From Thermoproteota archaeon (lineage in GTDB: Archaea; Korarchaeota; Korarchaeia; Korarchaeales; Korarchaeaceae): a stretch of DNA of 64,000 bases. The stretch spans positions 186,001 through 250,000 of the forward strand of contig JAOZGC010000002.1 in the NCBI GenBank assembly GCA_027491915.1, in the 5' to 3' direction. The notes beneath the pieces are model-generated. The model was not told the origin of the DNA. It was given only the letters and a program-made list of their open reading frames with translations, and ran no database searches. Position numbers and translations under genes: made by a program. Shown one piece after another: positions 15,513-24,127 of this stretch (positions are counted from its first letter, which is position 1; each line of letters starts with the position of its first letter).

Positions 15513-17073
15513 GGACCTCCCTCCCTATGGTCCTGTCCCTGTACACCTCCAGCACCATCCCCTCGACCCTCACCGGCTCGGTGGATCTGGCCACCTCGAG
15601 GGCCTTCTGGAGCTTGGACTGCCGCTCGGCGTATATCTCTATAAGGGGATCACCCGCCTCCACCCTGTCTCCCCTCTTTGCGAAGATCTTCACCCCTGCC
15701 CCCTTGTCCCCCGGCGCCCCCGCGGCCCTAGCTATCCTGACTATCGCCCTGTTCGATACGGCGGCCACGTATCCGGAGCTCTTCGCCCTTATCTGCGCGA
15801 CGTGCTCTCCGACGGGCACATCCTCGGGCTTCACATCGGGATCTCCTCCCTGGGCCTCTATTATTTCTCTCATCTTCTCGTAGGCTCTCCCGGTCTCCAA
15901 AATCTCCTTGGCCATTTTCTCACCGGCGCCAATGGCCGCCGCGCCTCCCATCTCGAGCAGCATCCCGGCTATGGCCACCGCCTTCTCTATCACGCTCCTG
16001 GATCCCCTGCCCCCGCTGGACAGTATCTCCAGGGCCTCTCGCGCCTCGAGCGCCGGTCCCACGCACCTGCCAACCGGCTGTCCTCCGTAGGATATCGCCA
16101 CCTGGGTCTCTATACCGAGCCTCTCGCCGAGTTCTATCAGGTTCCTGGCCATCCTCCTGGCCTCCTTGAAAGACTCGACCTTGGCCTCGGAGCCGACCGG
16201 AATGTCGAGAACGAGCCTTTTGACCCCAGCCGCCCTCTTCTTCGACATTATAGAGGCGTATATCAGGCTCTCGGGGTCTATTGATAGGGGATACTCCACC
16301 TTCCTTATGAAGATCCCGTCCACCGGGGACAGGTTGGCCCCCGCGGCCCAGGAGATGGACCCGCCGACCCTCTTGGTTATCTCCACTATCTCGCCGGGAG
16401 TCAGGTCCACCGGGGCCAGGACCTCCATGGTATCGACCGTCCCGGCTGGGCTCATTATGGCCCTGGTGCTCGTCTTCGGCATGAAGAGGCCCGCGGCGGC
16501 GACTATCGGGACAACTATGAGAGCGTCCTTGCTGTTGCCCGGGACGCCGCCGACGCTGTGCTTATCCACCACCAGGTAATCCCCGAAGTCCAGCCTGCTC
16601 CCGACGTCCGCCATGGCCCTGGTGAGGGCCTCCACCTCCTCCATGCTCATCCCGTGGTGATCCAGGCTGACCACGAAGGCCGTCAGCTCGACGTCGCTCA
16701 GCATCCCGTCGTAGACGTCCCTCACCAGGTCGAATATCTCCTTCTCCTCGAGCCTCTCTCCGCGCATCTTTTTCTTCACTGTGGCCACGGAGGGCGGTGG
16801 TGGAATCACCTCCACCGTGACCCGGTCGCCCTCCCTCAGGGGGAGCCTCCTCAAGACGTCGGAGAAGACCCCGAGCTCTCCCCTGCCAACGACGTCGTCC
16901 GACTCGGCGACGCTCGTGAGCGCCACCGCGTAGCTGTCCCCCTTGGCCACCTTGACCCTGTCGTGGGGCGACGCCCCGACCGCCTCCGCATCGGCCGAGT
17001 TCATCACGACGCGGGACTCTCCTATGGACACGTTGAACCTCTTGACCGTCAGCTCCAGGTTATCCAGCCCCAT
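15496..17073 (-). CDS. deoA: AMP phosphorylase
   Basis: A 525-residue member of the thymidine-phosphorylase family with the archaeal N-terminal extension (residues 1-90) that distinguishes AMP phosphorylases. It releases the base from AMP to give ribose-1,5-bisphosphate, the first step of the archaeal pentose-bisphosphate route ending in type III RuBisCO. Visible blocks are DKHSVGGVPGNSKDALIVVP, PKTSTRAIMSPAGTVDTMEV and the C-terminal RAKSSGYVAAV. The RuBisCO and R15P isomerase partners are not in this window. ATG 17073 is 27 bases from the shared TATA block at 17097-17104, so it is probably leaderless. Confidence 0.92.
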   Translation of the reverse strand: MGLDNLELTVKRFNVSIGESRVVMNSADAEAVGASPHDRVKVAKGDSYAVALTSVAESDDVVGRGELGVFSDVLRRLPLREGDRVTVEVIPPPPSVATVKKKMRGERLEEKEIFDLVRDVYDGMLSDVELTAFVVSLDHHGMSMEEVEALTRAMADVGSRLDFGDYLVVDKHSVGGVPGNSKDALIVVPIVAAAGLFMPKTSTRAIMSPAGTVDTMEVLAPVDLTPGEIVEITKRVGGSISWAAGANLSPVDGIFIRKVEYPLSIDPESLIYASIMSKKRAAGVKRLVLDIPVGSEAKVESFKEARRMARNLIELGERLGIETQVAISYGGQPVGRCVGPALEAREALEILSSGGRGSRSVIEKAVAIAGMLLEMGGAAAIGAGEKMAKEILETGRAYEKMREIIEAQGGDPDVKPEDVPVGEHVAQIRAKSSGYVAAVSNRAIVRIARAAGAPGDKGAGVKIFAKRGDRVEAGDPLIEIYAERQSKLQKALEVARSTEPVRVEGMVLEVYRDRTIGREVLREAP

Positions 17074-17096
17074 CCCCCCCTCGCCGCCGGCCCGGC

Positions 17097-17104
17097 ATTA
17101 AATA
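17097..17104. promoter_or_regulatory. Shared TATA block for two divergent leaderless genes
   Basis: ATTAAATA is centred 27.5 bases from the deoA ATG at 17073 and 27.5 bases from the ATG at 17128. No other AT-rich block exists between them, so one TATA region appears to serve both directions. Confidence 0.65.
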
Positions 17105-17127
17105 CCTACGGCACCCACTTTGGAGAG

Positions 17128-19638
17128 ATGCCCAGGAACCCTTGGGCCGCCGCCCTCTTGGCGATGCTCCCGGCCGCAGCCGTACCGACCCACTCTGCCC
17201 CGCAGGTCGGTCCGCAGCATTTCGGGATTGCCGTGCCGGGAGGTTTTGCGGCCTACCTGCTGAGGGGGAGTCTCGACGGCGTTGCCGTCTCGGTGCCCGG
17301 CGCCGACTGGTCCGTCATGTCGAAGCCGGTCATCGCGATCAGGTCGGCGGGCGAGGTCTCCCTAGCAGAGGGATGGAACGATCTAGAACTCGAACCATCC
17401 ATCGGTTGCTCTGGCCTCTACGTCTCGTCCTCCGGTTCAGGGGGGCGCCACGAGATCTTCTGCTTCGAGAGGGTGGAGGTTCCCCTCCCCGGCGCGGTTG
17501 AGGTATCCAAGGTGCTGCTGAGCTTCAACCTCACGGGGGAGGGGAGGGAAATCTCCGTTGGAGTTAGGTCCCAGCCCATATCGGACTTTCAAGTGATCGC
17601 CGCCGAGGAGAACGGGACGGCCGAGGTGGAGGTCGGGGAGAGGACCTACAGGGGGAGGTGGATTGCGGCGCTCAGGGGGTGGCTCTTCTCCTCGTCTAGG
17701 AAACTCATGCTCCTCAGCCTGGGAGGGACGCTTCGAAACTATACGGTTCTTCTTCAGACCGTATCAAATTCTCCCATAGAGTTGGATCTCTCGGATAGAG
17801 TTTCCGGCGTCGTTGCGGTCATGTTGGAGCCGGCGCCCAACAAGACCGTCGTGAGAATAGCCCGAGGCGGCCCAATACCGGCGGGCAGAGACCTGTCTCT
17901 AAGCGGGGATATGCCCGGAATTTTCCTGTGGCTCTTGGGTGGGGAGGATTTCCCAACGGAAGCGGAGATACTATCGCTGGAATTGGAGAGGGACCTTTCG
18001 GAGCTGGTCGTCAAAGTACCGGACAACGTCACGGCGGGCGATTACGAAGTGCGGGCCGGCGGCGCCGACCTGGATCTCTCCGTGGTTCCCCGCCCCGGAG
18101 ATGGGGGGATGCGCGTTCAGATACCAACGAGGCTGTCCGCCGGATCCAGGTTCACGATGAAGATGTTACCCCCACCCAACCCCAACGGTTCCGAGATAAT
18201 CCTGCTCAGCGAGATACTCCCATACGCGATAGTGATGAACCTCTCGAGGCTCCCTCCATACGCCTTCGACGTCTCCATCGACATACCACACTCCTCCGTT
18301 GACCTGTCCTCCGAGGTTATGTTGTCGGTGCTCTCCGGGGGAGAGCTGGCGGTCCAGGAGAGGAGGCCGGTGTCCCTGTTAGGATCGGTCAGGGTGAGCG
18401 TCGGTGGTCCGGAGATTTACTCCCTGATTGGAGAACCCATCGAGTTGGAGATACTAAACATGGGAACCAGGCCGCTGACGGTGGTCAACGTCACGCCGGT
18501 GCTGGACGGCGAGCCCGGCGAGACCCTCGACGTGAACCTCACTATCGGCCCCATGACCTCCTCCGACCTGGAGTTGAACGTCGACGTCTCCCCAGGCGAA
18601 CACGAGCTCTCCGTCCTGCTGGGGGTTCAAGATCCCCCCTGGAGCGGGCTGCTGGGGCACGGTCCCGAAAGGCTGATCGCGGCGGAGGCCGCGGCGGAGG
18701 TATATTTGGTCGGAGGGGAGAGGCTCAGGATTGGTGAGCCGGTCAATCTGACCCTAGAGATACGCCCCAACGTTCCCATGAGCGAGCTATCGGTGAGTTT
18801 GAACGTAACCGGTGCGGAATTCAACCTGTCTGGGAGGAATCTGAGCTGGAAGGATCTATCTCCCGGGCGGAGCGTCTCGATCCCCATAATCCTGCTGTCC
18901 GAGGATCCGGGGTCCGCGGAGATAGCGGTCGAGGGGAGGTTCCTGATGCATGGGAGGGAGGGAGTCTTCACCCGGAAGCTGACGGTCGAGTTCGGTGGGA
19001 TAACCGGGAGGGCCGTGGCATCCGTCAATTCCTCCGTCGTTTCGCCCGGATCACCCATCTCGCTGAAGATATCCGTGCTCGGTCCTCCGGGGAGCGTAAC
19101 GGTCATCGTCCCGGAGGGGTTCACCTCGCCGAACGCATCCGATGGGGTCATCGAGCTCCCCTCACCCGGGACCTTCGAGATACCCCTGAGGGCGGAGGCG
19201 AGTCCGGGGACATACCTACTGCCGCTCATGGTCAGGATCGGGAACTCCTCCATTCCGGTCGATCCGGCCGAGATAGTGATCTCAGAATCGACGTCGGGAG
19301 AGGTCAAACACCTACTGGCGAGGCTCCTTGATCTGAAGCGACGGTACAACAGCCTGAGGGAGCTCGGCCGGGGTGAGATATACGTTGTCGTCGGCGGAAA
19401 GAACATGACAGCGGCTGCGGCCCTGTCTCTCGCGTCGAATCTAATAGACTCAGGCCGCTACTCGGAGGCGTCCGAGGTGCTCGACTCGATCGAGGACGGG
19501 CTGGGGGGAGGGGTCTGGGGGGGCCTTGAGTTGGACGAGCCTGACCTGCTCCTGGCTCTGACCGTCATTGGATCGGCCTTGATGATCCTCCTCTCGTCCG
19601 TGAGGAGGGTTTCGGATTGGGATGGTTCGAGGAGTTAG
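17128..19638 (+). CDS. Large exported, membrane-anchored beta-sandwich protein
   Basis: An 836-residue protein starting at ATG 17128, 27 bases from a TATA block. A frame remains open far upstream but that part lies antisense within deoA and is not coding. The N-terminus is a signal peptide (AAALLAMLPAAAVPTHS). The body is a series of beta-rich Ig/NEW3-like segments with many N-x-S/T sequons (for example NLTGEG, NVTAG, NLSGRNLS), suggesting glycosylation. A single C-terminal helix (LLLALTVIGSALMILL) and a short basic tail anchor it. This resembles archaeal S-layer-associated proteins. The substrate or partner is unknown. The end overlaps the next gene by 22 bases. Confidence 0.78.
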   Translation: MPRNPWAAALLAMLPAAAVPTHSAPQVGPQHFGIAVPGGFAAYLLRGSLDGVAVSVPGADWSVMSKPVIAIRSAGEVSLAEGWNDLELEPSIGCSGLYVSSSGSGGRHEIFCFERVEVPLPGAVEVSKVLLSFNLTGEGREISVGVRSQPISDFQVIAAEENGTAEVEVGERTYRGRWIAALRGWLFSSSRKLMLLSLGGTLRNYTVLLQTVSNSPIELDLSDRVSGVVAVMLEPAPNKTVVRIARGGPIPAGRDLSLSGDMPGIFLWLLGGEDFPTEAEILSLELERDLSELVVKVPDNVTAGDYEVRAGGADLDLSVVPRPGDGGMRVQIPTRLSAGSRFTMKMLPPPNPNGSEIILLSEILPYAIVMNLSRLPPYAFDVSIDIPHSSVDLSSEVMLSVLSGGELAVQERRPVSLLGSVRVSVGGPEIYSLIGEPIELEILNMGTRPLTVVNVTPVLDGEPGETLDVNLTIGPMTSSDLELNVDVSPGEHELSVLLGVQDPPWSGLLGHGPERLIAAEAAAEVYLVGGERLRIGEPVNLTLEIRPNVPMSELSVSLNVTGAEFNLSGRNLSWKDLSPGRSVSIPIILLSEDPGSAEIAVEGRFLMHGREGVFTRKLTVEFGGITGRAVASVNSSVVSPGSPISLKISVLGPPGSVTVIVPEGFTSPNASDGVIELPSPGTFEIPLRAEASPGTYLLPLMVRIGNSSIPVDPAEIVISESTSGEVKHLLARLLDLKRRYNSLRELGRGEIYVVVGGKNMTAAAALSLASNLIDSGRYSEASEVLDSIEDGLGGGVWGGLELDEPDLLLALTVIGSALMILLSSVRRVSDWDGSRS

Positions 19639-20633
19639 GATCGGCTGCCGCCGAGGCTATCACGAACTCGGCGGAGTCTTCTGGCCATCTGCTCGTCTTC
19701 TACCCTCCCTCTGTGGACGGGGTGGCGGCCGCCTTCCTGATCAGGGCCGCGCTGGAAGAGAGCTCCGTGGAAACGTCGTCGTTTCCGACCAGGCCGGAGG
19801 GCCTGCTCACCACTCTGGAAGAATCCCTTCGGATCGACTCGGAGGGCGCCGCCCTGGTGCTGTGCAATCCGCCTCCCCCCTCCCTGGCGCAACTCTCCAC
19901 GGAGGTCTTCCAATCCCTGGTGGTGTTGGACTCGAGCCTGCCTGGGGCCCCGGACCTCAGGGGCCTAGGGGTGAGGATCAACCCACTCCTCCTGGGCTGG
20001 CCGGAGCTCCCCTGCTCCCTCATATCCTTGGCCGCGGCCGTGCATATGGCGCCGGACACGGCCACCCTCTGCTGGATCGGCCTCTTGGGATTCATGTTCG
20101 AGGGAGAATACTCCTCCGTCGCGGGGGGAATTTCAATCCCAGGGAGGCCGCCGTCGTGGGGCGAGGTCCACCGACTGCGGACGATCCTCGCCGGCGCCCT
20201 TCTGGCGGAGCCGGAATCAGCCCCTCACCTGATCCAGGGGGTGCTGATGGAAGTCTGGGACGATCCATACCGCCTCCTAATTGGTCGGTCGGCGACCGTG
20301 GAGATCGTCAGGGCGAGTTCTCAGAAGGCCGCCGAGGGCGCGAGGAGGTCGGTCGCCGCGAGACGGATGGGTCCTTTCTCCGTCGTGGAGACCGAGCCGG
20401 ACCGTCGGCTGCCGCTGGCCGACCTCCTCGCCGGAGACGGCCCCGCCTTGATCTACGACGACGACGGGATAGTGGCCCATGCATCCGTGCGTAGACACGG
20501 AGTTTCCGCGATGGAGAGATTTCTCTCCCTGAACGTTGGAGATTTTTACGTGTCTGGTGGGGGCAGGGAGGCCGAGATCGTCGCGAGATCTTCCCTGATG
20601 GGTCTCATATTCGACGCGCTGCTGGGCCGGTGA
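19617..20633 (+). CDS. Divergent DHH/RecJ-like protein, probably inactive; Cdc45-like candidate
   Basis: A 338-residue protein (TTG start). The order of elements matches the DHH/RecJ family: a Rossmann start with VDGVAAAFLIRAAL (34-46), a position for the DHH triad that reads VVLDSSLPG (102-110), the following INPLLLGWPELPCS block (family: NPH.FG....G) and a C-terminal DHHA1-like GDFYVSGGGREAEIV. Most catalytic Asp/His residues are lost, so nuclease activity is unlikely. In Sulfolobus an inactive RecJ homologue is the Cdc45 partner of GINS and MCM, and this protein has similar size. This is an inference, not proven. It is translationally coupled to the upstream exported-protein gene. Confidence 0.62.
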   Translation: MGWFEELGSAAAEAITNSAESSGHLLVFYPPSVDGVAAAFLIRAALEESSVETSSFPTRPEGLLTTLEESLRIDSEGAALVLCNPPPPSLAQLSTEVFQSLVVLDSSLPGAPDLRGLGVRINPLLLGWPELPCSLISLAAAVHMAPDTATLCWIGLLGFMFEGEYSSVAGGISIPGRPPSWGEVHRLRTILAGALLAEPESAPHLIQGVLMEVWDDPYRLLIGRSATVEIVRASSQKAAEGARRSVAARRMGPFSVVETEPDRRLPLADLLAGDGPALIYDDDGIVAHASVRRHGVSAMERFLSLNVGDFYVSGGGREAEIVARSSLMGLIFDALLGR

Positions 20634-20702
20634 ACGCGCCGCGCTCAGGTATCGTTTTATCCTGTGCGGGTCAGCCGCCGCGGGCCTTGGGAGGTCGTGG
20701 CG

Positions 20703-21029
20703 TTGACTCTCCGGGTTGCTGTTGCGACCGATGATGGAAATAAGGTAAAGGAAGATGAGTTTCATAGGGCAAAATATTTTGCCATATTCGATTTAACAGG
20801 TAGGAGCCCGACGAGGGTGGAGCTCAGGGTCAACACGAGGAGGGACAGGAAGGAACCCGCCTCCGTGCTCGAGATACTAAGGGACTGCGAGGTCCTGGTG
20901 GCCGGCAGCATAGACGATGAGAGCAGGGAGATCATGGAGTCCCTCGGCGTGATCGCCCACGCGACCAAGCGGGAGTCAGTCGAATCCGCGGTTCTTGAGA
21001 TAGCGGAGGGAATCTCCAAGCTTTCCTGA
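20703..21029 (+). CDS. NifX/dinitrogenase FeMo-cofactor-binding family protein
   Basis: A 108-residue protein of the small alpha/beta NifX/NafY/YjfJ family (LRVAVATDDGNKV, FHRAKYFAIFDL, LRDCEVLVAGSIDDESREIM). Archaeal members occur widely without nitrogenase and their role is unclear; many bind metal clusters. The in-frame GTG at 20664 would add 13 unconserved residues. The TTG at 20703 has GGAGGT seven bases upstream and a TTTTAT block near 20655, so I prefer it. It lies between the RecJ-like gene and thg1. Confidence 0.75.
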   Translation: MTLRVAVATDDGNKVKEDEFHRAKYFAIFDLTGRSPTRVELRVNTRRDRKEPASVLEILRDCEVLVAGSIDDESREIMESLGVIAHATKRESVESAVLEIAEGISKLS

Positions 21030-21041
21030 ATTCTCCGATCG

Positions 21042-21854
21042 TTGGTGGGGGGTGTGACCCCTATAGGACCGCGCGGTGGAAACCTCTGGAAGGGGAGGGA
21101 GGTATACTCCGGCCTGTCCGTCCCGGGAGACCGCCCGGTCGTGGTCAGGGTGGACGGCTGGAACTTCCACTCCCTGGCGAGGGAGGTCGACCTGGCCTGG
21201 CCGTACGATGAGAGGCTGATCAGGGCGGCCGTGGAGGCCGCGGGAGAGGTGCTGAGGAGCGGCCTGCCGATATCGCTGGCCTACCTCTTCTCCGATGAGG
21301 TGTCCTACCTGATCGGGCCCCCTATCCCTTTCTCCGGTCGGGTCGAGAAGATAGTCTCCGTGGTGGCCTCCCTCACCTCCTCGGCCCTCTCGCTCTCCCT
21401 CTGGAGGGAGACCGGGAGGCCAAGGGCGGCGGCGATGGACGGCAGGGTAATCCTCCTTGACTGGGACGAGATCGGGGATTATCTATCCTGGAGACAGTCG
21501 GAGGCGTGGCGGAACCATCTCAACGCCTACGCCCAGCTGGCGCTCTTGAGAAAGGGTCTGAGTGGGAGAGAGGCGGCGGATCGACTGTCGGGCCTGAAAT
21601 CGAGCGATCTGCACGACCTCATATGGAGGGAGCTCGGGATCAATCCGACCGAGACCCCGAGCTGGCAGAGGAGGGGGGTGCTGGTGTACTGGGCCCGGGC
21701 CCCGAGACGCGCGGTCGATCCGAGGACCGAGAAGGAGGTCACCGTGTTCAGGCGGGCCCTCAGGATAGACTGGGAGATCCCAATCTTCTCATCCGAAGAG
21801 GGGAGAAAACTCCTGGGGTCGATATTAGGGTGGGCTCTGGGCGGTCCCGGGTAG
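21042..21854 (+). CDS. thg1: tRNA-His guanylyltransferase family (Thg1/TLP), 3'-5' polymerase
   Basis: A 270-residue protein with the Thg1 metal-binding motifs VVVRVDGWNFHSLARE and FSDEVSYLIG, and the WRQSEAWRNHLNAYAQ segment matching the family RQ...HxNxLY block. The family adds nucleotides in the 3'-5' direction, either G-1 of tRNA-His or in tRNA repair. Which role applies here cannot be decided. The TTG start is 12 bases after the NifX-like stop, suggesting one operon from 19617 onward. The last 30 bases overlap the convergent secreted-protein gene. Confidence 0.88.
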   Translation: MVGGVTPIGPRGGNLWKGREVYSGLSVPGDRPVVVRVDGWNFHSLAREVDLAWPYDERLIRAAVEAAGEVLRSGLPISLAYLFSDEVSYLIGPPIPFSGRVEKIVSVVASLTSSALSLSLWRETGRPRAAAMDGRVILLDWDEIGDYLSWRQSEAWRNHLNAYAQLALLRKGLSGREAADRLSGLKSSDLHDLIWRELGINPTETPSWQRRGVLVYWARAPRRAVDPRTEKEVTVFRRALRIDWEIPIFSSEEGRKLLGSILGWALGGPG

Positions 21855-23996
21855 TCCGAATCTGGCCACCGTTAGGATCTCTCCCAGCTCCACGACCCCG
21901 TTCCCATCATCGTCCACCCACCTGAGGACGTAACCCGTCCCGGGAGAGATCTCCTCCAGGTTGGCCGCCATCCATACCGACGCCGCCATGGTCCCATACC
22001 TGGTGATCCCCATGCCAGCGTAGACTATCCCCCCTCCCTCTTCCCTGTAAGCGAAGACGGCAGCGTAATCCCTCCTGGCCCAATCCCCCCCAGTTACGCT
22101 CCACCCCACCTCTAAGGACTCCACCCACAGCGTGTACGTCCCGTTCTCGCTGGTGAACATGATCCCTCCCACCTCCGCGGCCTCCGCCCCTTCCGGTATG
22201 GCTGAGGGCCCACCCAGCACGATCCTGCTTGGGATGGCCCCAAACCACCCCGCACCGCCGAGGGAGGATAACACCTCCGCGGCCGCCCTGTCCGTCCGCG
22301 CCGACACTATCCTGAGCTCGGTCCCGTTTGGTGCAGCCTCCCCGCCGACCTCCTCCGAGGCGTTTGCTGGCCGAGACTCGCCTCCTACTCCCCCGATCGT
22401 CCCCCTGTCGAACCCCCCTCCAGTCTCGACTTCTGCGGCGGGGACATCCCGCCTCGGATAGCACCCGAAGTACTTCTCCACGACCTCCCCCGGCGGCGAC
22501 CAAGAGTAGAAAGCGAGCCTATTCTGGGGGGACACGGCCGCCGGATTCAGACTGCTCCAATAATCGTGGAGTCCCAGGAAACCCAGCTCAGAGGTCAGCC
22601 TGCAGCACTTTCCAGGCTCCGTCCTCAGGCAGATCCCTCCTCCCAGCTCGTACAGTCCGAACGTCCTCCACCGACCGCACTCGACCGGTCCGCACTCCCC
22701 GTTTCCCGCGTCAGGCTCGACGCTAGTCAACACCCAGGTGAGATTTCCCACCTGCCTCACCTCACCCAGCGGCCAGCTCCCGTTCTCGTCGATGGAGTAC
22801 CAGTAAGGCCCGGCGGCGGTCCCGTTCCACAGCGTGATGGAAGAGATCCCATACCTGGCCTCGGCCACCCTCAGCCACCCCCCGAGGGGGAGGGCGAAGG
22901 GCCCGACCCTCGTCCCGTTTATCCTCAGGTATCCGACCATGAGGGGTCCTTTCTCTCCCTCTAACAGGAACCAGTCGTAATTCGACGGTGGCGCGTCGCG
23001 CGGCCACGTCTTCCCCACCTCCGTGACGTCGGGGATTCCGTCGCCGTCCCGATCAACCCTAAGCAGGACCGAGTTGTCTACCCACGGGCCGCTGAGGACG
23101 ACCTCCATGAACCTCTGGTCAACGTTGTCGACCCTAAGCACGTCCAGGAAGAAGATCACCGGAAAGTCGTCTATCCTGATGCGTGGGCCGCCCAAGTCGT
23201 TCAAGTACACGAACAGCTTTCCCACGTGCCCCGTGGCCGGATCGACCGCCGAGGAGTATTCCAGGAACAGCATCGTCTCGAGCTCACCTCCTCGGTAGAC
23301 CACTATGGTGGCGTTGAGCAGGTTGATGTCCTCCACGAACAACGTCCTGTTCAGGAAGGGGACGTCGTAGCTGGCCCCTTCGTACAGTATCGCGGTTCCG
23401 TGCCCGGTGGTGTCAAAGATCGGGGCGAATCCCGGCTTATTTAGGCTGTAGTACTCGGTTCTCCCCGTGAATATGTCGGTCGCGTTGATCTCCTGATCGC
23501 CCGTCCCTCCTATGTAGAAGAGACCGTCGTCGTATCTGACGGTCACGGGCTCCCAGGCGCCGGGATTCGTGTCTTCGTCCTTGTAGGCCGGGAGCCACGT
23601 CGTTCCCGAGAGGCGGGCGAGCATCACACCCTCCGGAATCTCCTCTATAAGCCTTCCCAGCGAGTAAGACAGAACAGGATAGCGGCAGGTCTGCCCGCCG
23701 ATCGCTGGGCACGAGGGACACGTCCCTGTCTCCAGGGTCTCATTTTCGTACCCTCTGGGAACCAGGAGGAAAGGCGGCGGGGATCCCTCCCCGAGGGGAT
23801 AGGCCACCTGCTCCGGGAACGATCCGGAGAAGGGCGGGTGCGTCGCGCCCCACCCATACCCGAAGGCGAGGCCCACCCCCCCCGGCAGGGATATGGACCC
23901 CACCCTTATCTCCCCCGGCCGGGACGTGAGGACCCGGCCCGCCGGCTGGGTCAAGACGGCAGCGCACACCAGCGCCAGGAAGACCCGCCGACTCAT
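21825..23996 (-). CDS. Large secreted protein with EF-hand-like calcium loops
   Basis: A 723-residue protein with a signal peptide (VFLALVCAAVLTQPAG) and no obvious C-terminal anchor. Two loops look like calcium-binding EF-hand/dockerin motifs: DRDGDGIPDVTEVG and DDDGNGVVELGEIL, the second near the C-terminus. Cysteine-rich patches (CPSCPAIGGQTC, CGPVECG, CCR) suggest disulfides and an extracellular location. Many N-x-S/T sites are present. I do not recognise a catalytic domain. It may be a surface or polymer-binding protein. An ATTAAT block near 24023 is about 29 bases before the ATG, fitting a leaderless mRNA. Confidence 0.75.
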   Translation of the reverse strand: MSRRVFLALVCAAVLTQPAGRVLTSRPGEIRVGSISLPGGVGLAFGYGWGATHPPFSGSFPEQVAYPLGEGSPPPFLLVPRGYENETLETGTCPSCPAIGGQTCRYPVLSYSLGRLIEEIPEGVMLARLSGTTWLPAYKDEDTNPGAWEPVTVRYDDGLFYIGGTGDQEINATDIFTGRTEYYSLNKPGFAPIFDTTGHGTAILYEGASYDVPFLNRTLFVEDINLLNATIVVYRGGELETMLFLEYSSAVDPATGHVGKLFVYLNDLGGPRIRIDDFPVIFFLDVLRVDNVDQRFMEVVLSGPWVDNSVLLRVDRDGDGIPDVTEVGKTWPRDAPPSNYDWFLLEGEKGPLMVGYLRINGTRVGPFALPLGGWLRVAEARYGISSITLWNGTAAGPYWYSIDENGSWPLGEVRQVGNLTWVLTSVEPDAGNGECGPVECGRWRTFGLYELGGGICLRTEPGKCCRLTSELGFLGLHDYWSSLNPAAVSPQNRLAFYSWSPPGEVVEKYFGCYPRRDVPAAEVETGGGFDRGTIGGVGGESRPANASEEVGGEAAPNGTELRIVSARTDRAAAEVLSSLGGAGWFGAIPSRIVLGGPSAIPEGAEAAEVGGIMFTSENGTYTLWVESLEVGWSVTGGDWARRDYAAVFAYREEGGGIVYAGMGITRYGTMAASVWMAANLEEISPGTGYVLRWVDDDGNGVVELGEILTVARFGLPGTAQSPP

Positions 23997-24077
23997 CCTC
24001 GGGGACCGGTGGGACCTGACCTATTAATCCATCCCTAGACGGAATCTAAAGGGTCATTCCGCGGGGGACGGAACATC

Positions 24078-24110
24078 AAAAAAGGCGGGCAGGCGGGCGA
24101 TGGCCCGCCT
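24078..24110 (-). terminator. Hairpin plus T-run after gdhA
   Basis: On the minus strand, about 20 bases after the gdhA stop, AGGCGGGC-CATC-GCCCGCCT forms a perfect hairpin. A second GCCCGCC and six Ts follow. This is intrinsic-terminator-like; archaeal termination mainly needs the T-run. Confidence 0.65.
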
Positions 24111-24127
24111 AGAGAGGGAGAGGTGGC

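Noticed and set aside
16558-17127. Long N-terminal extension of the surface-protein frame
   Set aside because: This part lies antisense within deoA, has no signal peptide at its start and is low-complexity; the ATG at 17128 has a signal peptide and a correctly spaced TATA block.
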